From the NCBI GenBank assembly GCA_022822325.1, contig JAJEBW010000030.1, positions 1-43,578 on the forward strand: a stretch of 43,578 nucleotides of DNA. The letters run 5' to 3'. Position numbers and translations under genes: made by a program. Source of the DNA: Gemmatimonadota bacterium (GTDB lineage Bacteria; Gemmatimonadota; Gemmatimonadetes; Longimicrobiales; Gaopeijiaceae). Of this stretch, positions 33,164-42,893 are shown one piece after another (position 1 is the first letter of the stretch; the number at the start of each line of letters is the position of its first letter). Below the pieces are notes generated by a model. The model ran no database searches. It saw only the letters and a list, made by a program, of their open reading frames with translations, and had not been told where the DNA came from.

Positions 33164-35467
33164 TCAGCTCCCTGCGGCCAGCCTCCAGATCTGCGCCACC
33201 AGGAAACAGACCACGAACCCGAGCGCGAGCGGCAGAAGTGCGGAGAGCGTCGTCCAGCGGCCGCTCTTCGTCTCCTTGTAGATGGTGTAGATCGTGGTGG
33301 AACAGGGATTGTGCAGGAGACTGAAGAGCATGAGATTCACGCCCGTAAGCAGCGTCCAGCCCCCTGCCCGCAACAACCCCTCCATCTCGTTCGCCGAATC
33401 GGTCTCGAACATCACCCCCGCCCCCGCCCCCAGCTCCGGCGATCCCAGCGAGAGCACCGTGAGCATCAGCACGGTGGGAATCACGATCTCGTTCGCGGGA
33501 ATCGCGATCACGTAGGCCAGGAGGATCACGCCGTTCAGTCCCAGCAGCACCCCGAAAGGATCAAGAATATCAATGGAATGTTGCGCCACCGACGCGCCGC
33601 CCACCGTCACGTTCGAGATCAGCCAGATTGCGGCACCGGCCGGCACGGCGAAGAGAACCGCCCGCCAGAGGATGATCAGCGTTCGATCGATGACCGAGGT
33701 GTAGAGCGTCTGCAGGATTCGCGGCGGTCGGTAGGGCGGAAGCTCGAGGGAAAAGGTCGTGGCTTCGCCCTTGAGCACAGTCCTTGACAACCCCCACGAG
33801 GTGAGAAACATCAAAAGGATTCCCAGGAGCGCGATCCCCACCACCGCGCCCGCCGAGACCGCGCCCGCAAGATGCGGCGGCGCCAGCGCCCCGATGAAGA
33901 TGCTCGCGATCAGGATCTGGGTGGGCCAGCGCCCGTTGCAGAGCGAAAAGTTGTTGGTGATGACCGCGATCAGCCGTTCGCGCGGACTGTCGATCACCCG
34001 CGTCGCGACGACCCCGGCCGCATTGCAGCCGAACCCCATGCTCATCGTCAGTGCCTGCTTGCCGTGCGCGCCCGCCCGCCGAAAGAGCGAATCCAGATTG
34101 AAGGCGACCCGCGGCAGATACCCGAAGTCCTCCAGCAGGGTGAAGAGGGGGAAGAAAATCGCCATCGGGGGAAGCATGACGCTGACCACCCAGGCCGTCG
34201 CCAGATACACCCCGTCGAAGAGGAAGCCGCTCAGCCACCAGGGAAACCCGGCCCAGGCGCCGAAATCGAGGAGCGCGGGGTGGACCCGGTCGATGAGAAG
34301 GCCGGCGAGCATGGCCGAGGGCACATTGGCGCCGGCGATCGTGAGCCAGAAGACCGCCGCCAGGATGGCCAGCATGAGGGGGAAGCCGAAGACGCGGCTC
34401 GTCAGCCAGCGGTCGAGGGCGCGGTCGAGCCTCCCGCCCTCCCCCGTCCCTCCCCGGCGCACGCACCTCCCGGCGATCCGCGTGGCCTCGCGGAAGATGT
34501 TGTGCGCGAGCGCGTCGTGGAACCCGGGCCGCAGCGACCAGCGGTGGCGGGTGGCCGCGCTCAGAATGCGGTCCCCGCCCCGGAATCGCGAGCTCCGGGG
34601 TGCGTTGTCCGGTTGCGCCCGGCCCCTGCGCGGGCCGGCCCGGGAGGCGGCAGCGTGAGGCGGCGCGCGCGCAACCCCCTGCGCTTGTTTGTCGGTTTGG
34701 GGTTCGTCCTCTCGGGTCGCGGCGCCGTTGCCGCCCAGGCTGCCGATCTCGCCCGACCGCACCGCCTCGGTCACGCGCTCGTCGGCGTTCAGGAGCCGCA
34801 GCGCCACCCAGCGCGCATTGGGAAGTTCGGGGTACTCCTTCGCGATCAGCGGGGCGATCGCGTCCATCGCCTCTTCGACCGCCGCCGGGTGCCGCTCGAT
34901 TCGGTGAGGCTGGTTCGTGCGGGCGCCCGTCGCGACCTCCGCGGCCGCCTTCAGCAGCGCATCGATCCCGTGCCCCTGCCGCGCCACCGCCGGAACCACC
35001 GGCACGCCCAGCTCCCGCTCGAGCCGCTTCGCATCCACCGCGACACCGTGCCGCCGGGCCTCGTCGACCAGATTGAGACAGACGACCACGCGGTCGGTGA
35101 TCTCCAGGATCTGCAGCACCAGGTTGAGATTGCGCTCCAGCCGCGACGCATCCACCACCACCACCGTCACATCGGGCCGGCCGAAGAGGATGAAGTCGCG
35201 CGCCACCTCCTCGTCGGCGCTCCCGGCCTGCAGCGAGTAGGTGCCGGGCAGATCGACCACCTTCACGCGGCGGCCATCGTGCAGGAAGGCGCCCTCGGCG
35301 CGGGCGACCGTCTTGCCGGGCCAGTTTCCGGTGTGCTGGCGGAGTCCGGTGAGGGCGTTGAAGACGGTCGTCTTTCCCACATTGGGATTGCCGGCGAGCG
35401 CGACCAGGAGATCCCAGCGGTGGGGACTCAGCCCCAGGCGAACGAGATTGCCGGAGCGTCCGCTCAC
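33164..35467 (-). CDS. feoB: Ferrous iron transporter FeoB
   Basis: A 767-residue GTPase and inner-membrane Fe(II) permease. Residues 24-36 ([13 protein letters not shown]) are the G1 loop; [15 protein letters not shown] and NLVDEA follow. The C-terminal half has the FeoB gate helices ([26 protein letters not shown]) and HNPCSTTIY. Starting at GTG 35467, it overlaps the stop of the DtxR/FeoA gene (GTGA). About 55 Arg/Pro/Ala-rich residues (around 34560-34735) are inserted between the G-domain and the membrane domain. A separate FeoA gene is lacking because FeoA domains are fused to the upstream regulator. No FeoC is seen. Confidence 0.95.
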   Translation of the reverse strand: MSGRSGNLVRLGLSPHRWDLLVALAGNPNVGKTTVFNALTGLRQHTGNWPGKTVARAEGAFLHDGRRVKVVDLPGTYSLQAGSADEEVARDFILFGRPDVTVVVVDASRLERNLNLVLQILEITDRVVVCLNLVDEARRHGVAVDAKRLERELGVPVVPAVARQGHGIDALLKAAAEVATGARTNQPHRIERHPAAVEEAMDAIAPLIAKEYPELPNARWVALRLLNADERVTEAVRSGEIGSLGGNGAATREDEPQTDKQAQGVARAPPHAAASRAGPRRGRAQPDNAPRSSRFRGGDRILSAATRHRWSLRPGFHDALAHNIFREATRIAGRCVRRGGTGEGGRLDRALDRWLTSRVFGFPLMLAILAAVFWLTIAGANVPSAMLAGLLIDRVHPALLDFGAWAGFPWWLSGFLFDGVYLATAWVVSVMLPPMAIFFPLFTLLEDFGYLPRVAFNLDSLFRRAGAHGKQALTMSMGFGCNAAGVVATRVIDSPRERLIAVITNNFSLCNGRWPTQILIASIFIGALAPPHLAGAVSAGAVVGIALLGILLMFLTSWGLSRTVLKGEATTFSLELPPYRPPRILQTLYTSVIDRTLIILWRAVLFAVPAGAAIWLISNVTVGGASVAQHSIDILDPFGVLLGLNGVILLAYVIAIPANEIVIPTVLMLTVLSLGSPELGAGAGVMFETDSANEMEGLLRAGGWTLLTGVNLMLFSLLHNPCSTTIYTIYKETKSGRWTTLSALLPLALGFVVCFLVAQIWRLAAGS

Positions 35468-36690
35468 GACGCCCTCCGCGCGGCCACATCGGCTTGGTCC
35501 AGGGATCCTGCCTCCGGCGGTGCGTCACCCGGCGATTCGGCGTCCGCCCCCCCGTCCTCCAGTGGCCCGGCCTCCGCCCGCTCGACCTCCCCCGGTTCGG
35601 CGGCCTCCCGCGCGAGCTCCGCCCCCTCGCCCCCCAACGCCTCGTCCACCAGTTGAATCCGCGCCGCCTGCTCCCGCCTCAGCGCAATCAGCGCCCCGCG
35701 AATGTCGTAGGCGACCGGATCGCCCCCCGCGCTCCGCATCCGTGCATGAACGACCGTCCCCGGCACCACCCCCAGATCAAGGAGGCGGCGGCGAGCGGGC
35801 CCCCGGCACTGCGGCGCAATCCCCGCAACCGTCCCCGATTCGCCCGGCGCCAACTCCGCCAGGGTGCGCGACCAGGACGGATCCTCCGGCTCCCCGGCCT
35901 CTTTCCGGCGCTCCACCGTAATGTTCCTCGCCACCGAACTCGACACCTCGTGCCGGCGCGCACCGGCCACGAACGCCACCCGGCCCGACGCGCCCGCCGC
36001 CGGCTCCACATCCAGCCGCTCCACCTGCGTCATCAGCCCGATATCGAGCCCCACCAACTCGCGAAAGATCTCGCGCGGCTCGTCCTCCAGGTGCGTGACC
36101 ACCCCCCCTTCCCCCGGTGCCAGCGCGGTCAGCGGCACCCCCGAACGCAACGGCATCTCGCCCGCGGCCGTGGGGATCGGATCGCCATGGGGATCGTAGA
36201 CCGGATGGCCAAGCGCGGCCGCCAGATCCTCCCGCTGCGCAACCGAAAGACGGTGTTCGTGGGCCTCGGCGCTGCGGTGCCACTCCTCGGGCGGCGTCCC
36301 TGTGCGATCGGCCAGGAATCGCTCCCAGAGCCGGTGCGTCCGCACGATGTGCAACGCCTGCGCGCGTCCCTCGCCGGTGAGGGCGAATCGGTCGTCGGTC
36401 GCGGTGACGAGTTCGCTCTCCTCCAGCCTCTGCAGAAGCCGAATCGCATGCGCGCGAGAGAGCTGAACCGCCCCGGCCACACTCTCCACCGTCGCCGGCC
36501 GCCGGTCGTATTCCAGCTTGTAGATGTGCTTGAGCGCGTCCTCCATCCGAACCCGCTCGGTCAGCCGGGCGATGCGGCGCAGACGGGCGCCGAGGCCGCG
36601 GCCGGGCCAGAGGAGGAGGGCGGCGAGGGCGGCCAGCGCCAGGAAGGCGAGGAGGGCGAGGGCGGGACCGGGCATGGCGGGACTGGGCAT
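35464..36690 (-). CDS. Membrane-anchored DtxR-like regulator fused to FeoA domains
   Basis: A 408-residue protein. ATG 36690 begins a membrane span (residues about 8-28, [22 protein letters not shown]), then a basic linker. Residues 45-110 are a DtxR-type winged helix ([13 protein letters not shown]...[10 protein letters not shown]). The metal-site residues of the dimerisation region are kept: H119 and E123 (THRLWERF), H138, E142, E145 and H146 ([10 protein letters not shown]). Two FeoA-like SH3 domains follow (around residues 180-250 and 270-340; [27 protein letters not shown]). The tail is acidic and low-complexity. A transcription factor tethered in the membrane and fused to FeoA is an unusual arrangement. 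It may sense iron at the membrane, bind its own promoter and assist FeoB directly. Confidence 0.85.
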   Translation of the reverse strand: MPSPAMPGPALALLAFLALAALAALLLWPGRGLGARLRRIARLTERVRMEDALKHIYKLEYDRRPATVESVAGAVQLSRAHAIRLLQRLEESELVTATDDRFALTGEGRAQALHIVRTHRLWERFLADRTGTPPEEWHRSAEAHEHRLSVAQREDLAAALGHPVYDPHGDPIPTAAGEMPLRSGVPLTALAPGEGGVVTHLEDEPREIFRELVGLDIGLMTQVERLDVEPAAGASGRVAFVAGARRHEVSSSVARNITVERRKEAGEPEDPSWSRTLAELAPGESGTVAGIAPQCRGPARRRLLDLGVVPGTVVHARMRSAGGDPVAYDIRGALIALRREQAARIQLVDEALGGEGAELAREAAEPGEVERAEAGPLEDGGADAESPGDAPPEAGSLDQADVAARRAS

Positions 36691-36696
36691 GGAGGG

Positions 36697-36719
36697 AAAG
36701 TTAGGCACGCCTAAACTTT
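36697..36719. promoter_or_regulatory. DtxR-type operator overlapping a near-leaderless promoter
   Basis: The 23-bp near-perfect palindrome (AAAGTTAGGC / GCCTAAACTTT around AC) ends seven bases before the ATG at 36690. Its TTAGGC...GCCTAA halves resemble DtxR/MntR boxes. On the minus strand, TTGCGC and TAACTT are spaced 17 bp apart across it. The upstream sequence lacks a ribosome site (CTTTCCCTCC), so the transcript may be leaderless. Binding by the regulator encoded here would make an autoregulatory iron circuit with feoB. Confidence 0.75.
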
Positions 36720-36727
36720 TGCGCAAG

Positions 36728-37040
36728 GGGCGGCGCCGACGCGGCGAGCGGCCCCGGGGCGTCCCGGTTGCGGATGGCCCGGTTCCGGGGCGCGCGGGGG
36801 GACCGATTGGGGGGAACCGCCCCGTTGTCCACCGGCTCCACACGGCGGCCGAATCCGCTCCGGGGCTCAGGGCCGAGGTTGTGGGCGCGGCCCTGCGGGA
36901 AGACGAATCGATCCCGGCGGATGAACGATCATGGCGTGCCTGGCCCGGCCTTCGAACGGTTGTCGCGGCGGCGGCGCGTCACCGCGTTCCTGCGTCCCGT
37001 CCGTCGCCCGAGCGCGTGGCGGCAGACTCTTGCAGTCCCC
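36728..37040. other. Gene-free region
   Basis: About 310 bp between the operator and the end of the propeller gene. I see no gene, RNA or clear terminator in it. Both flanking genes are on the minus strand. Confidence 0.5.
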
Positions 37041-38348
37041 CTACCGCTCCACCCCGTACATCCGCACCTGCTGCGTGTCCAGCTCCCCCTTCCATACTCC
37101 CAGCAGGTAGTCCTCGCCGATCTCCATGTAGGGCGACTGGTACTGGATGAAGCCCCGGTCGAGCCCCGGCGGCACCGCCACGCTTCCCAGCCAGCTCCCG
37201 TCGGGGGCGTGAATCTCGAAGGGCGGCGGATCGAAGCCGGTGAGGAAGTAGGGATGGACCCAGAGGTGTTCGGCCGCATCGACGTGGATGGCGTAGAGAA
37301 GGGGGAGGGTCGGGGCTCTGGGCGATCCCTGCCAACCCCGCCTGACCGCCTCGATCTGCTCCGAGGGAACGGCCTCCGGATCCGGGAAGGCGAAGCGCGT
37401 CAATCCGTCGATCATCTCCTCGAAGAGGGCGTCCGTGGTCGGCGTGGGCGGAATCTCGCGGCGGACGATCCCCTGAATCGCGCCGTCCTGCGGCGACATC
37501 AGTCGGACCGACCAGAACTCGGTGTCCACGACCGCCAGGCGGCCCGGCGACGCCCCATATTCCGGCGCCTTGCCGAAGAAGACGAGATTGTGCCTGTACC
37601 CGTCGTCCTCGCGGAGTTCGACGTCCGCTTCCTGGCCGGGGAGCACGGCGAGCGTCGTGGTCGAACCCGTCCGCAGATCCAGCGCGACCAGCCGTTCGTT
37701 GGGCCAGCGCACGACTCCCGACGATCCGCGTTCGCCAAAATCCAGAAACCGCACGATCAGACGGTCCTGCACAACCCCGACCGCCCGGTCCGCCACCGAT
37801 CCGCGCGCCGAAGCGTCCCCCTCCGGAGGCGTGACCGGCAGCGTCCTCACCAGCCGTCCCTCCGCACTGAAGAGCTGCGCCCGCATCGCCGCGCCGTCGT
37901 AGGCCACCAGGGTGTCGCCCGATGTCTTCCCCACAAAATCGAGACTGGAGAATTCGCCCGGACCCTCGCCCGCTCTCCCCGCCCGCCAACGGAACGCTCC
38001 CGTCTCGTCGTAGCTCCGCAGCTCGTCATGGCCCCGGTCCGCCACCACGATATGACCGTTGCTCAGCCGCGTCGCCGCGACCACCGCGCCAAACTCGTAC
38101 TCCGGCTCGCCCACGAGCGTCCCGATCTCGATCAGCGGCTCCGGCCCCACCGTCCAACCCTCGCCGGGGCCCCAGAGCGGCCGCGTGGCCGTCGCGATCG
38201 GAATCCCGGCCGAATCGGTGTGGATCGTGTGGTCCGGGGACGGGGGCGGAGGCGAATCGCAGGCCAGCGTTCCCAGGAGGGCCATCGTTCCCAGAAGCGG
38301 GAGTGGGGGAGGAAGCCTGACGGGAGCCGGTTCGGCGCGTGGTCTCAT
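37041..38348 (-). CDS. 6-bladed beta-propeller lipoprotein
   Basis: A 435-residue exported protein. From ATG 38348, a Pro/Leu-rich signal (LLGTMALLGTLAC) precedes a possible lipobox, and then a Pro-rich linker. The body has repeated NHL-like blades: LSNGHIVVADRGHDELRSYDETGAFRW, then RAGRAGEGPGEF, FEIHAPDGSWLGSV and so on. Such 6-bladed propeller proteins are numerous in Gemmatimonadota and Bacteroidota and of unknown role, generally cell-surface or periplasmic. It follows the VPS10-type gene by 205 bp and could be in the same transcript. Confidence 0.8.
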   Translation of the reverse strand: MRPRAEPAPVRLPPPLPLLGTMALLGTLACDSPPPPSPDHTIHTDSAGIPIATATRPLWGPGEGWTVGPEPLIEIGTLVGEPEYEFGAVVAATRLSNGHIVVADRGHDELRSYDETGAFRWRAGRAGEGPGEFSSLDFVGKTSGDTLVAYDGAAMRAQLFSAEGRLVRTLPVTPPEGDASARGSVADRAVGVVQDRLIVRFLDFGERGSSGVVRWPNERLVALDLRTGSTTTLAVLPGQEADVELREDDGYRHNLVFFGKAPEYGASPGRLAVVDTEFWSVRLMSPQDGAIQGIVRREIPPTPTTDALFEEMIDGLTRFAFPDPEAVPSEQIEAVRRGWQGSPRAPTLPLLYAIHVDAAEHLWVHPYFLTGFDPPPFEIHAPDGSWLGSVAVPPGLDRGFIQYQSPYMEIGEDYLLGVWKGELDTQQVRMYGVER

Positions 38349-38553
38349 GCGAATGGCCTCGGTTCGGGTCGCGGCGGCGGATTGCGCGCCTGCAAGCAGG
38401 ATGCGCTCGCCCGGTGACCAGAGCAACCGGAAGGCAGCCCCATTCGCCGCGGCCGCCCGGCAAAGGTCGTCCAACGACGCGGGGAGGGCCGCGCGCGGTT
38501 CATTTCGGTCTTGACGGGCTCGGCTCTCCAGGGGAGCACCGGCGAGGTCGGCG

Positions 38554-41500
38554 CTACCGCGGCCATCCAGGAATCGGCCGCCCCGGCGTCCAGGGCACCC
38601 CCGCGGCCTCCAGCTCCGCCTCCAGCGCGGCCAGCTCGTCTTCCACCAGAGTCCGCAACGCCGCCGACACCTCCGCAAGCTGCGCCGACGCGACCGCGTA
38701 GCTCTCGCGCTGGGTGGCGGTCGGCGCGGAGGTGGCCCGAAACTGCGCCCCGACGATGCGCGAGATCCGCTGCATGATCGATGGCGGCACGAACTCCGCC
38801 CTGTCGAGCGCGGTGCGGTCCCGCGACAGCACGCGCCCAATCTCGAAGAGGCGGGCCTCGAAATCGGCAATGCGGCCTTCGTACGGCGCCGCGTCCAGCC
38901 CGGGGGCCGCGCGCACCGCCCGGCGCAGCAGCTCCAGCCGCTCGTTCGTGTCGCGCGCCGCGCGGTCGGTGGCGACGGCGGCCCGTTGCAGCTCCGCCAC
39001 CTCGCGCTGGAATGCCAGCAGGGCGTCCCGGTCGGCGGCGGCGAGGGTGGCCGTGCCGAGCGGCTTTACCGTGAAGGACCGCCTGGCGGTGAGCGCCTCG
39101 TGGCCGTCGCCGGTCGCCAGCACGAGCTGCGCCGAGTATTCGCCGGGCGCGACCATCGGGCCATCCGCCTCCCCGCCCCCGCGCGAGGGAGGTTGCAGCG
39201 AGGCGTAGCGCAAATTCCAGGCGATCCGGTGCAGCCCCGCCCGCCGCGGTCCCGGAACGCGCCGCACGACCTCGCCCCGGGCGTCGGACACCACCACGAA
39301 CACCTCGGGCGCCCGCTCCATGTCCTCGGCGGTCAGGGTGGCCTGGTCGGGGTACTCGATCTCCTCGCCCCGGGCCAGGGCTTCCCGTTCCAGACGCTGC
39401 CGCCGCTCCTTCAGCGATTCGTAGCCGCCCGGCAGAAAGTAGGTGAAGACGGCACCGAAGGGCGGGTTCGGCGCGGTGAAGAAGGCGTCGCCCATCGTCC
39501 CCTTCTCCTGCCCCCCCAGCGGCCGCGCCGGGATGTACGCCCACGGGTCCTTCACGGGGAAGAGATGGGCCGTCTCCGCCGCCACGGCCTCGTCGATCGC
39601 GCGCAGCGGCGAGTAGTCGTCCAGGATGTAGAATCCGCGCCCGAAGGTGGCCAGCACCAGGTCGTTCTCGCGGCGTTGAATCTCCAGGTCGCGCACCGCG
39701 ATCGTGGGAAGCCCGCCGCGCAAGCGCACCCATTCCCCACCCCCGTCGCGCGTCGCGAAGAGCCCGAACTCGGTCCCCAGGAAGAGCAGATCCGGATCGA
39801 CATGGTCCTCCACCAGCGTCCAGCTCGACTGCCCGTCGGGCAGATCCCCGGCGATGTTCGTCCAAGTCGCTCCCCGGTCGTCGCTGCGCGCCACATAGGG
39901 GCGGAAGTCGCCCTCCTTGTGGTTGTTGAAGACGGCGTAGACCCGGTCGGCCAGGTGCCGCGACGCCACAACGTCGGCCACGTACGCAAATGCAGGCACG
40001 CCGTCAAACGCCTCCTGCCGGCGCCAAAGGCCGCCTCCGTCCTCGCTCACCTGCACAAGTCCGTCGTCCGTCCCCACATACAACAATCCTTCGACAAGAG
40101 GCGACTCGTCGAGCGCCACAATCGTTCCGTAGGGCGAGGTGAAGACGTTCTTCCATACCGCCTCGGGCGGCCAGATCCGGCCCATCACCGGCCTCCGGTT
40201 GCGATCGAGTCCCCGGCTCAGATCTCCGCTCACCGCCGTCCAGCTCTCGGCGCGGTCGTCCGAACGAAAGAGCTTCTGCGCGGCGAAGTAGATCCTTCGC
40301 GAGTTGTGCGGACTGATGATCAGCGGCGAGTCCCAGTGCCAGCGCAGGGCACCTTCCCCCGCCTCCGGCTGCGGTTGTATGTCCAGCTCCTCGCCGCTTG
40401 CCCGGTCGTAGCGCACAATGCCGGCGTATTGCGATTGCGTGTAGACGATGTTGGGGTTCTCGGGATCGACGCGCGCCTGGAATCCGTCTCCGCCATGGGT
40501 GATGAACCAGTCGCTGTTGCGGATGCCGTGAATGTTGTCGGTGCGCGAGGGCCCGCCGACCGAGGAGTTGTCCTGGGTGCCGCCATAGACGGTGTAGAAG
40601 GGGGACTGGTTGTCGATGCCGACGCGATAGAACTGCGTAAGGGGCATGTTGCCCGAGAGGTAGCGCCAGGTGCGGGCGCCGTCGAAGCTCTCGTAGAGGC
40701 CGCCGTCGGTGCCGACCAGCATGTAGCCGGGATCGTTCGGATCGAAGACGATTTCGTGGTTGTCCACATGCCGGAAGCGCGTGTTGACCTGGTCGAAGGT
40801 GCGGCCCCCGTCGTTGGTGACATGAATGATCACATCCACGGCGTACACGCGGTCCATCCGGTGAGGATCGGGGTAGAGCTCGCCGTAGTACTGCGGATCG
40901 ACGACAATGTAGTCCGACATGCGAACCCATGTTTCGCCCCGGTCCGGAGAACGGTAGAAGCCGCTGTTGTCCTCGGTGGCGGCGGCCAGCGCATACACCA
41001 CATTCGGATCGATCGGCGAGACCGCCAGCGCAATCCGCCCCAGATCGCCGGAGGGCAGACCGCGGGTGACGTCGCGCCATGTCTCGCCGCCGTCGGTGCT
41101 CTTCCAGACGCCCGATTCCGGACCGCCCGCCACCAGAATCCCCACATGCCGCCGCCGCTGATACGCCACCGCGTAGAGCACGTCGGGGTTGCGCGGGTCG
41201 AAATGGACATCCGCGATTCCCGTGTTCTCGCTGATCTCGAGGACCGGCGCCCAGGTCTCGCCGCCGTCGGTGGTCCTGAAGAGTCCCCGTTCGCCCCCCG
41301 GAGCCCACAGACTGCCCATGGCCGCCGCGTACACCACGTCCGGGTCGCGCGGATCGATGAGGATCTTGCCGATGTGCCCGGAGGTGCGAAGCCCGGTGTT
41401 CGTCCAGGTCCGTCCGCCGTCGCGGCTCCTGTAGACGCCGTCGCCCCACCCGACGCTGCGCTGGCTGGTGTTCTCGCCGGTGCCGAGCCAGATCACATTC

Positions 41501-41964
41501 GAGTCGGTCGGGTCGATGGCGATCGCGCCGGTGGAATAGGCGGGATAGTCGTCGAAGATGGGTGTCCAGGTGGTGCCGCGGTTCTCGGTCTTCCAGACAT
41601 TGGACGACGAGGTGGCCACATACCACACACTCCGGTTCGCGGGGTCCACGGCCACGTCGGCGATGCGGCCGGACATGAAGGCCGGGCCGATGCCGCGCAG
41701 TTCCAGGGCGGAAAGGAGACCCTCGTCGATGGCGGGGGGCGGGGGGGGCTGGGCGCGGAGCGGGGCGGTGGCGGCGCAGAGGGCCGCGAGGGCCAGAGCG
41801 GCGGCCCGGGCGGGAAGGGAGCCAGGCCCCGGGCGGAGTCGGATTCGTGCCGATTGGCGGGGGTTGGCGGCACGGAGCGTGGTCGCCGCACGGCCTCCGT
41901 CGGCGGGGGTGGGCGGCAAGGGAAGGACGAACTCTGCGTTGACGGGTCTGGCGACGGCGCTCAT
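38554..41964 (-). CDS. Sortilin/VPS10-domain propeller protein
   Basis: A 1136-residue exported protein. ATG 41964 leads, after a positively charged stretch, to a signal peptide (ALALAALCAATAPLRAQ). Residues about 75-800 carry many BNR/Asp-box motifs (S-x-D-x-G-x-T-W, e.g. YRSRDGGRTWTNTG, FRTTDGGETWAPVL), typical of the VPS10/sortilin ten-bladed propeller and of glycosyl-hydrolase-like exo-alpha-sialidase folds. DGGLYESFDGARTW is a further blade. The C-terminal third is an unassigned helical region (REVAELQRAAVATDRAARD). In these phyla the large VPS10 proteins are linked to polymer binding or degradation, but no activity is established. It lies 78 bp downstream of the MerB-like gene. Confidence 0.85.
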   Translation of the reverse strand: MSAVARPVNAEFVLPLPPTPADGGRAATTLRAANPRQSARIRLRPGPGSLPARAAALALAALCAATAPLRAQPPPPPAIDEGLLSALELRGIGPAFMSGRIADVAVDPANRSVWYVATSSSNVWKTENRGTTWTPIFDDYPAYSTGAIAIDPTDSNVIWLGTGENTSQRSVGWGDGVYRSRDGGRTWTNTGLRTSGHIGKILIDPRDPDVVYAAAMGSLWAPGGERGLFRTTDGGETWAPVLEISENTGIADVHFDPRNPDVLYAVAYQRRRHVGILVAGGPESGVWKSTDGGETWRDVTRGLPSGDLGRIALAVSPIDPNVVYALAAATEDNSGFYRSPDRGETWVRMSDYIVVDPQYYGELYPDPHRMDRVYAVDVIIHVTNDGGRTFDQVNTRFRHVDNHEIVFDPNDPGYMLVGTDGGLYESFDGARTWRYLSGNMPLTQFYRVGIDNQSPFYTVYGGTQDNSSVGGPSRTDNIHGIRNSDWFITHGGDGFQARVDPENPNIVYTQSQYAGIVRYDRASGEELDIQPQPEAGEGALRWHWDSPLIISPHNSRRIYFAAQKLFRSDDRAESWTAVSGDLSRGLDRNRRPVMGRIWPPEAVWKNVFTSPYGTIVALDESPLVEGLLYVGTDDGLVQVSEDGGGLWRRQEAFDGVPAFAYVADVVASRHLADRVYAVFNNHKEGDFRPYVARSDDRGATWTNIAGDLPDGQSSWTLVEDHVDPDLLFLGTEFGLFATRDGGGEWVRLRGGLPTIAVRDLEIQRRENDLVLATFGRGFYILDDYSPLRAIDEAVAAETAHLFPVKDPWAYIPARPLGGQEKGTMGDAFFTAPNPPFGAVFTYFLPGGYESLKERRQRLEREALARGEEIEYPDQATLTAEDMERAPEVFVVVSDARGEVVRRVPGPRRAGLHRIAWNLRYASLQPPSRGGGEADGPMVAPGEYSAQLVLATGDGHEALTARRSFTVKPLGTATLAAADRDALLAFQREVAELQRAAVATDRAARDTNERLELLRRAVRAAPGLDAAPYEGRIADFEARLFEIGRVLSRDRTALDRAEFVPPSIMQRISRIVGAQFRATSAPTATQRESYAVASAQLAEVSAALRTLVEDELAALEAELEAAGVPWTPGRPIPGWPR

Positions 41965-42042
41965 GCGGGGCCTCGGTTGCGGTTCATTCGGGAGTGGGGC
42001 GCGGCAGGTAGCACAATGCCCCCCGACGCCCCGGCGCCGCAA

Positions 42043-42741
42043 TCACCCCAGCTCCCAAAACGCCCCGCGCAGCCCCGCTTCGTGCAGGAGCTTCCGCTTG
42101 CGCGCGGCCGACGGAGGTCGCCAGGCATCGTCCATTCGGCCTTCGTACCAACGCAGACTCAGGTCGCCCAGGGCCTGGACCGGCACCGTCGCGCCCGGAG
42201 TCCCGCCACGCCTCCGTTCCCACTCCCGCGCATTCGCTTCCGACCGGAAGGCCACGATGTTGCGTCAGGTGAAGCCGATGTCGTCCCAGAACCGCCGCAC
42301 CGGTACGGCAAAGCGCACGACGGCACCACGCGGCCGGACTCCGCCCCGGGCGACGACCAGCTCGAACCGGGCGCCCGATTGGGGACACGTCGTTGGCGTT
42401 CGACCCTCGGTGCCGAGCAGAAGCGGGATCGCGATCGCATCCCAGGCGCAGTTGGCCCGGTACGCTCCGGCCGGCGTCTCGACCCGGTACGGCGTGGGGA
42501 CGGCCGAGAAGGGATGCGCCATCAGGATCTCGCCGGAGTCGTCCAGGACGAGCGCGTGGGCATCGGCGAGAAAACGAAGCGCTTCCCCGACCCGGGTGAC
42601 GGTGGCATGACAGTGGTTGCCGAGCTCGGTGCGCGTCGGGACGGCGCCCGTCCTCCGGATCCAGCAGTAGAGGCGCCCCCGGAGCCGCCATGCGAAGGCT
42701 GCGAACGCGGCCCGGCCCTTCGGTGCGATCGAATTGCTCAT
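42043..42741 (-). CDS. MerB-like (alkylmercury lyase) selenoprotein, in-frame TGA at residue 159
   Basis: A 232-residue protein if the TGA at 42267-42265 is read through; ATG 42741. Residues 1-75 form a winged-helix N-terminus (TRTELGNHCHATVTRVGEAL). The catalytic segment RANC98AWD101AIAIPLLLG corresponds to the C96-x-x-D99 motif of MerB, and C119 lies near the place of MerB C117. Then FWDDIGFT is followed by TGA as residue 159, and the same frame continues RNIVAFRSEANAREWER to WELG-stop. In family members with cysteine, a Cys occupies this position (C159 in the well-known MerB). MerB cleaves carbon-mercury bonds using these residues. Sec would be a very strong mercury ligand. Other mer genes are absent here, so the natural substrate is unproven. 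The alternative is a truncated pseudogene. Confidence 0.83.
42237..42250 (-). promoter_or_regulatory. Candidate bacterial SECIS of the MerB-like gene
   Basis: In the mRNA, CUUCC (from 42250) pairs with GGAAG around a four-base loop GGUC. The loop begins 19 nt after the UGA at 42265 and starts with G. Its GGUC sequence and spacing resemble, from memory, the apical loop of the Escherichia coli fdhF SECIS. Confidence 0.7.
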
Positions 42742-42893
42742 CTTGCAAGTGGCGCGGGAAACAAGTGGCCTCGCGGGAAACCTTGCTCGCGCCCGCACAG
42801 CGACACAATAACCGGAGGCGACGCCGAAATGGCCCAGCGCGACTACATCCCGTGAAAGTCGTGTCGATTGGCGGAACTCTGCGGGCGTTCCGA

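Noticed and set aside
42265..42270. TGA in the MerB-like gene as a true stop
   Set aside because: The frame continues with conserved sequence and the TGA falls on the second catalytic Cys; a plain nonsense mutation remains possible but less likely.
38986..42855. Very long plus-strand frame opposite the VPS10 and MerB-like genes
   Set aside because: It is the antisense of two genes with recognisable families and signal peptide; no ribosome site or family match.
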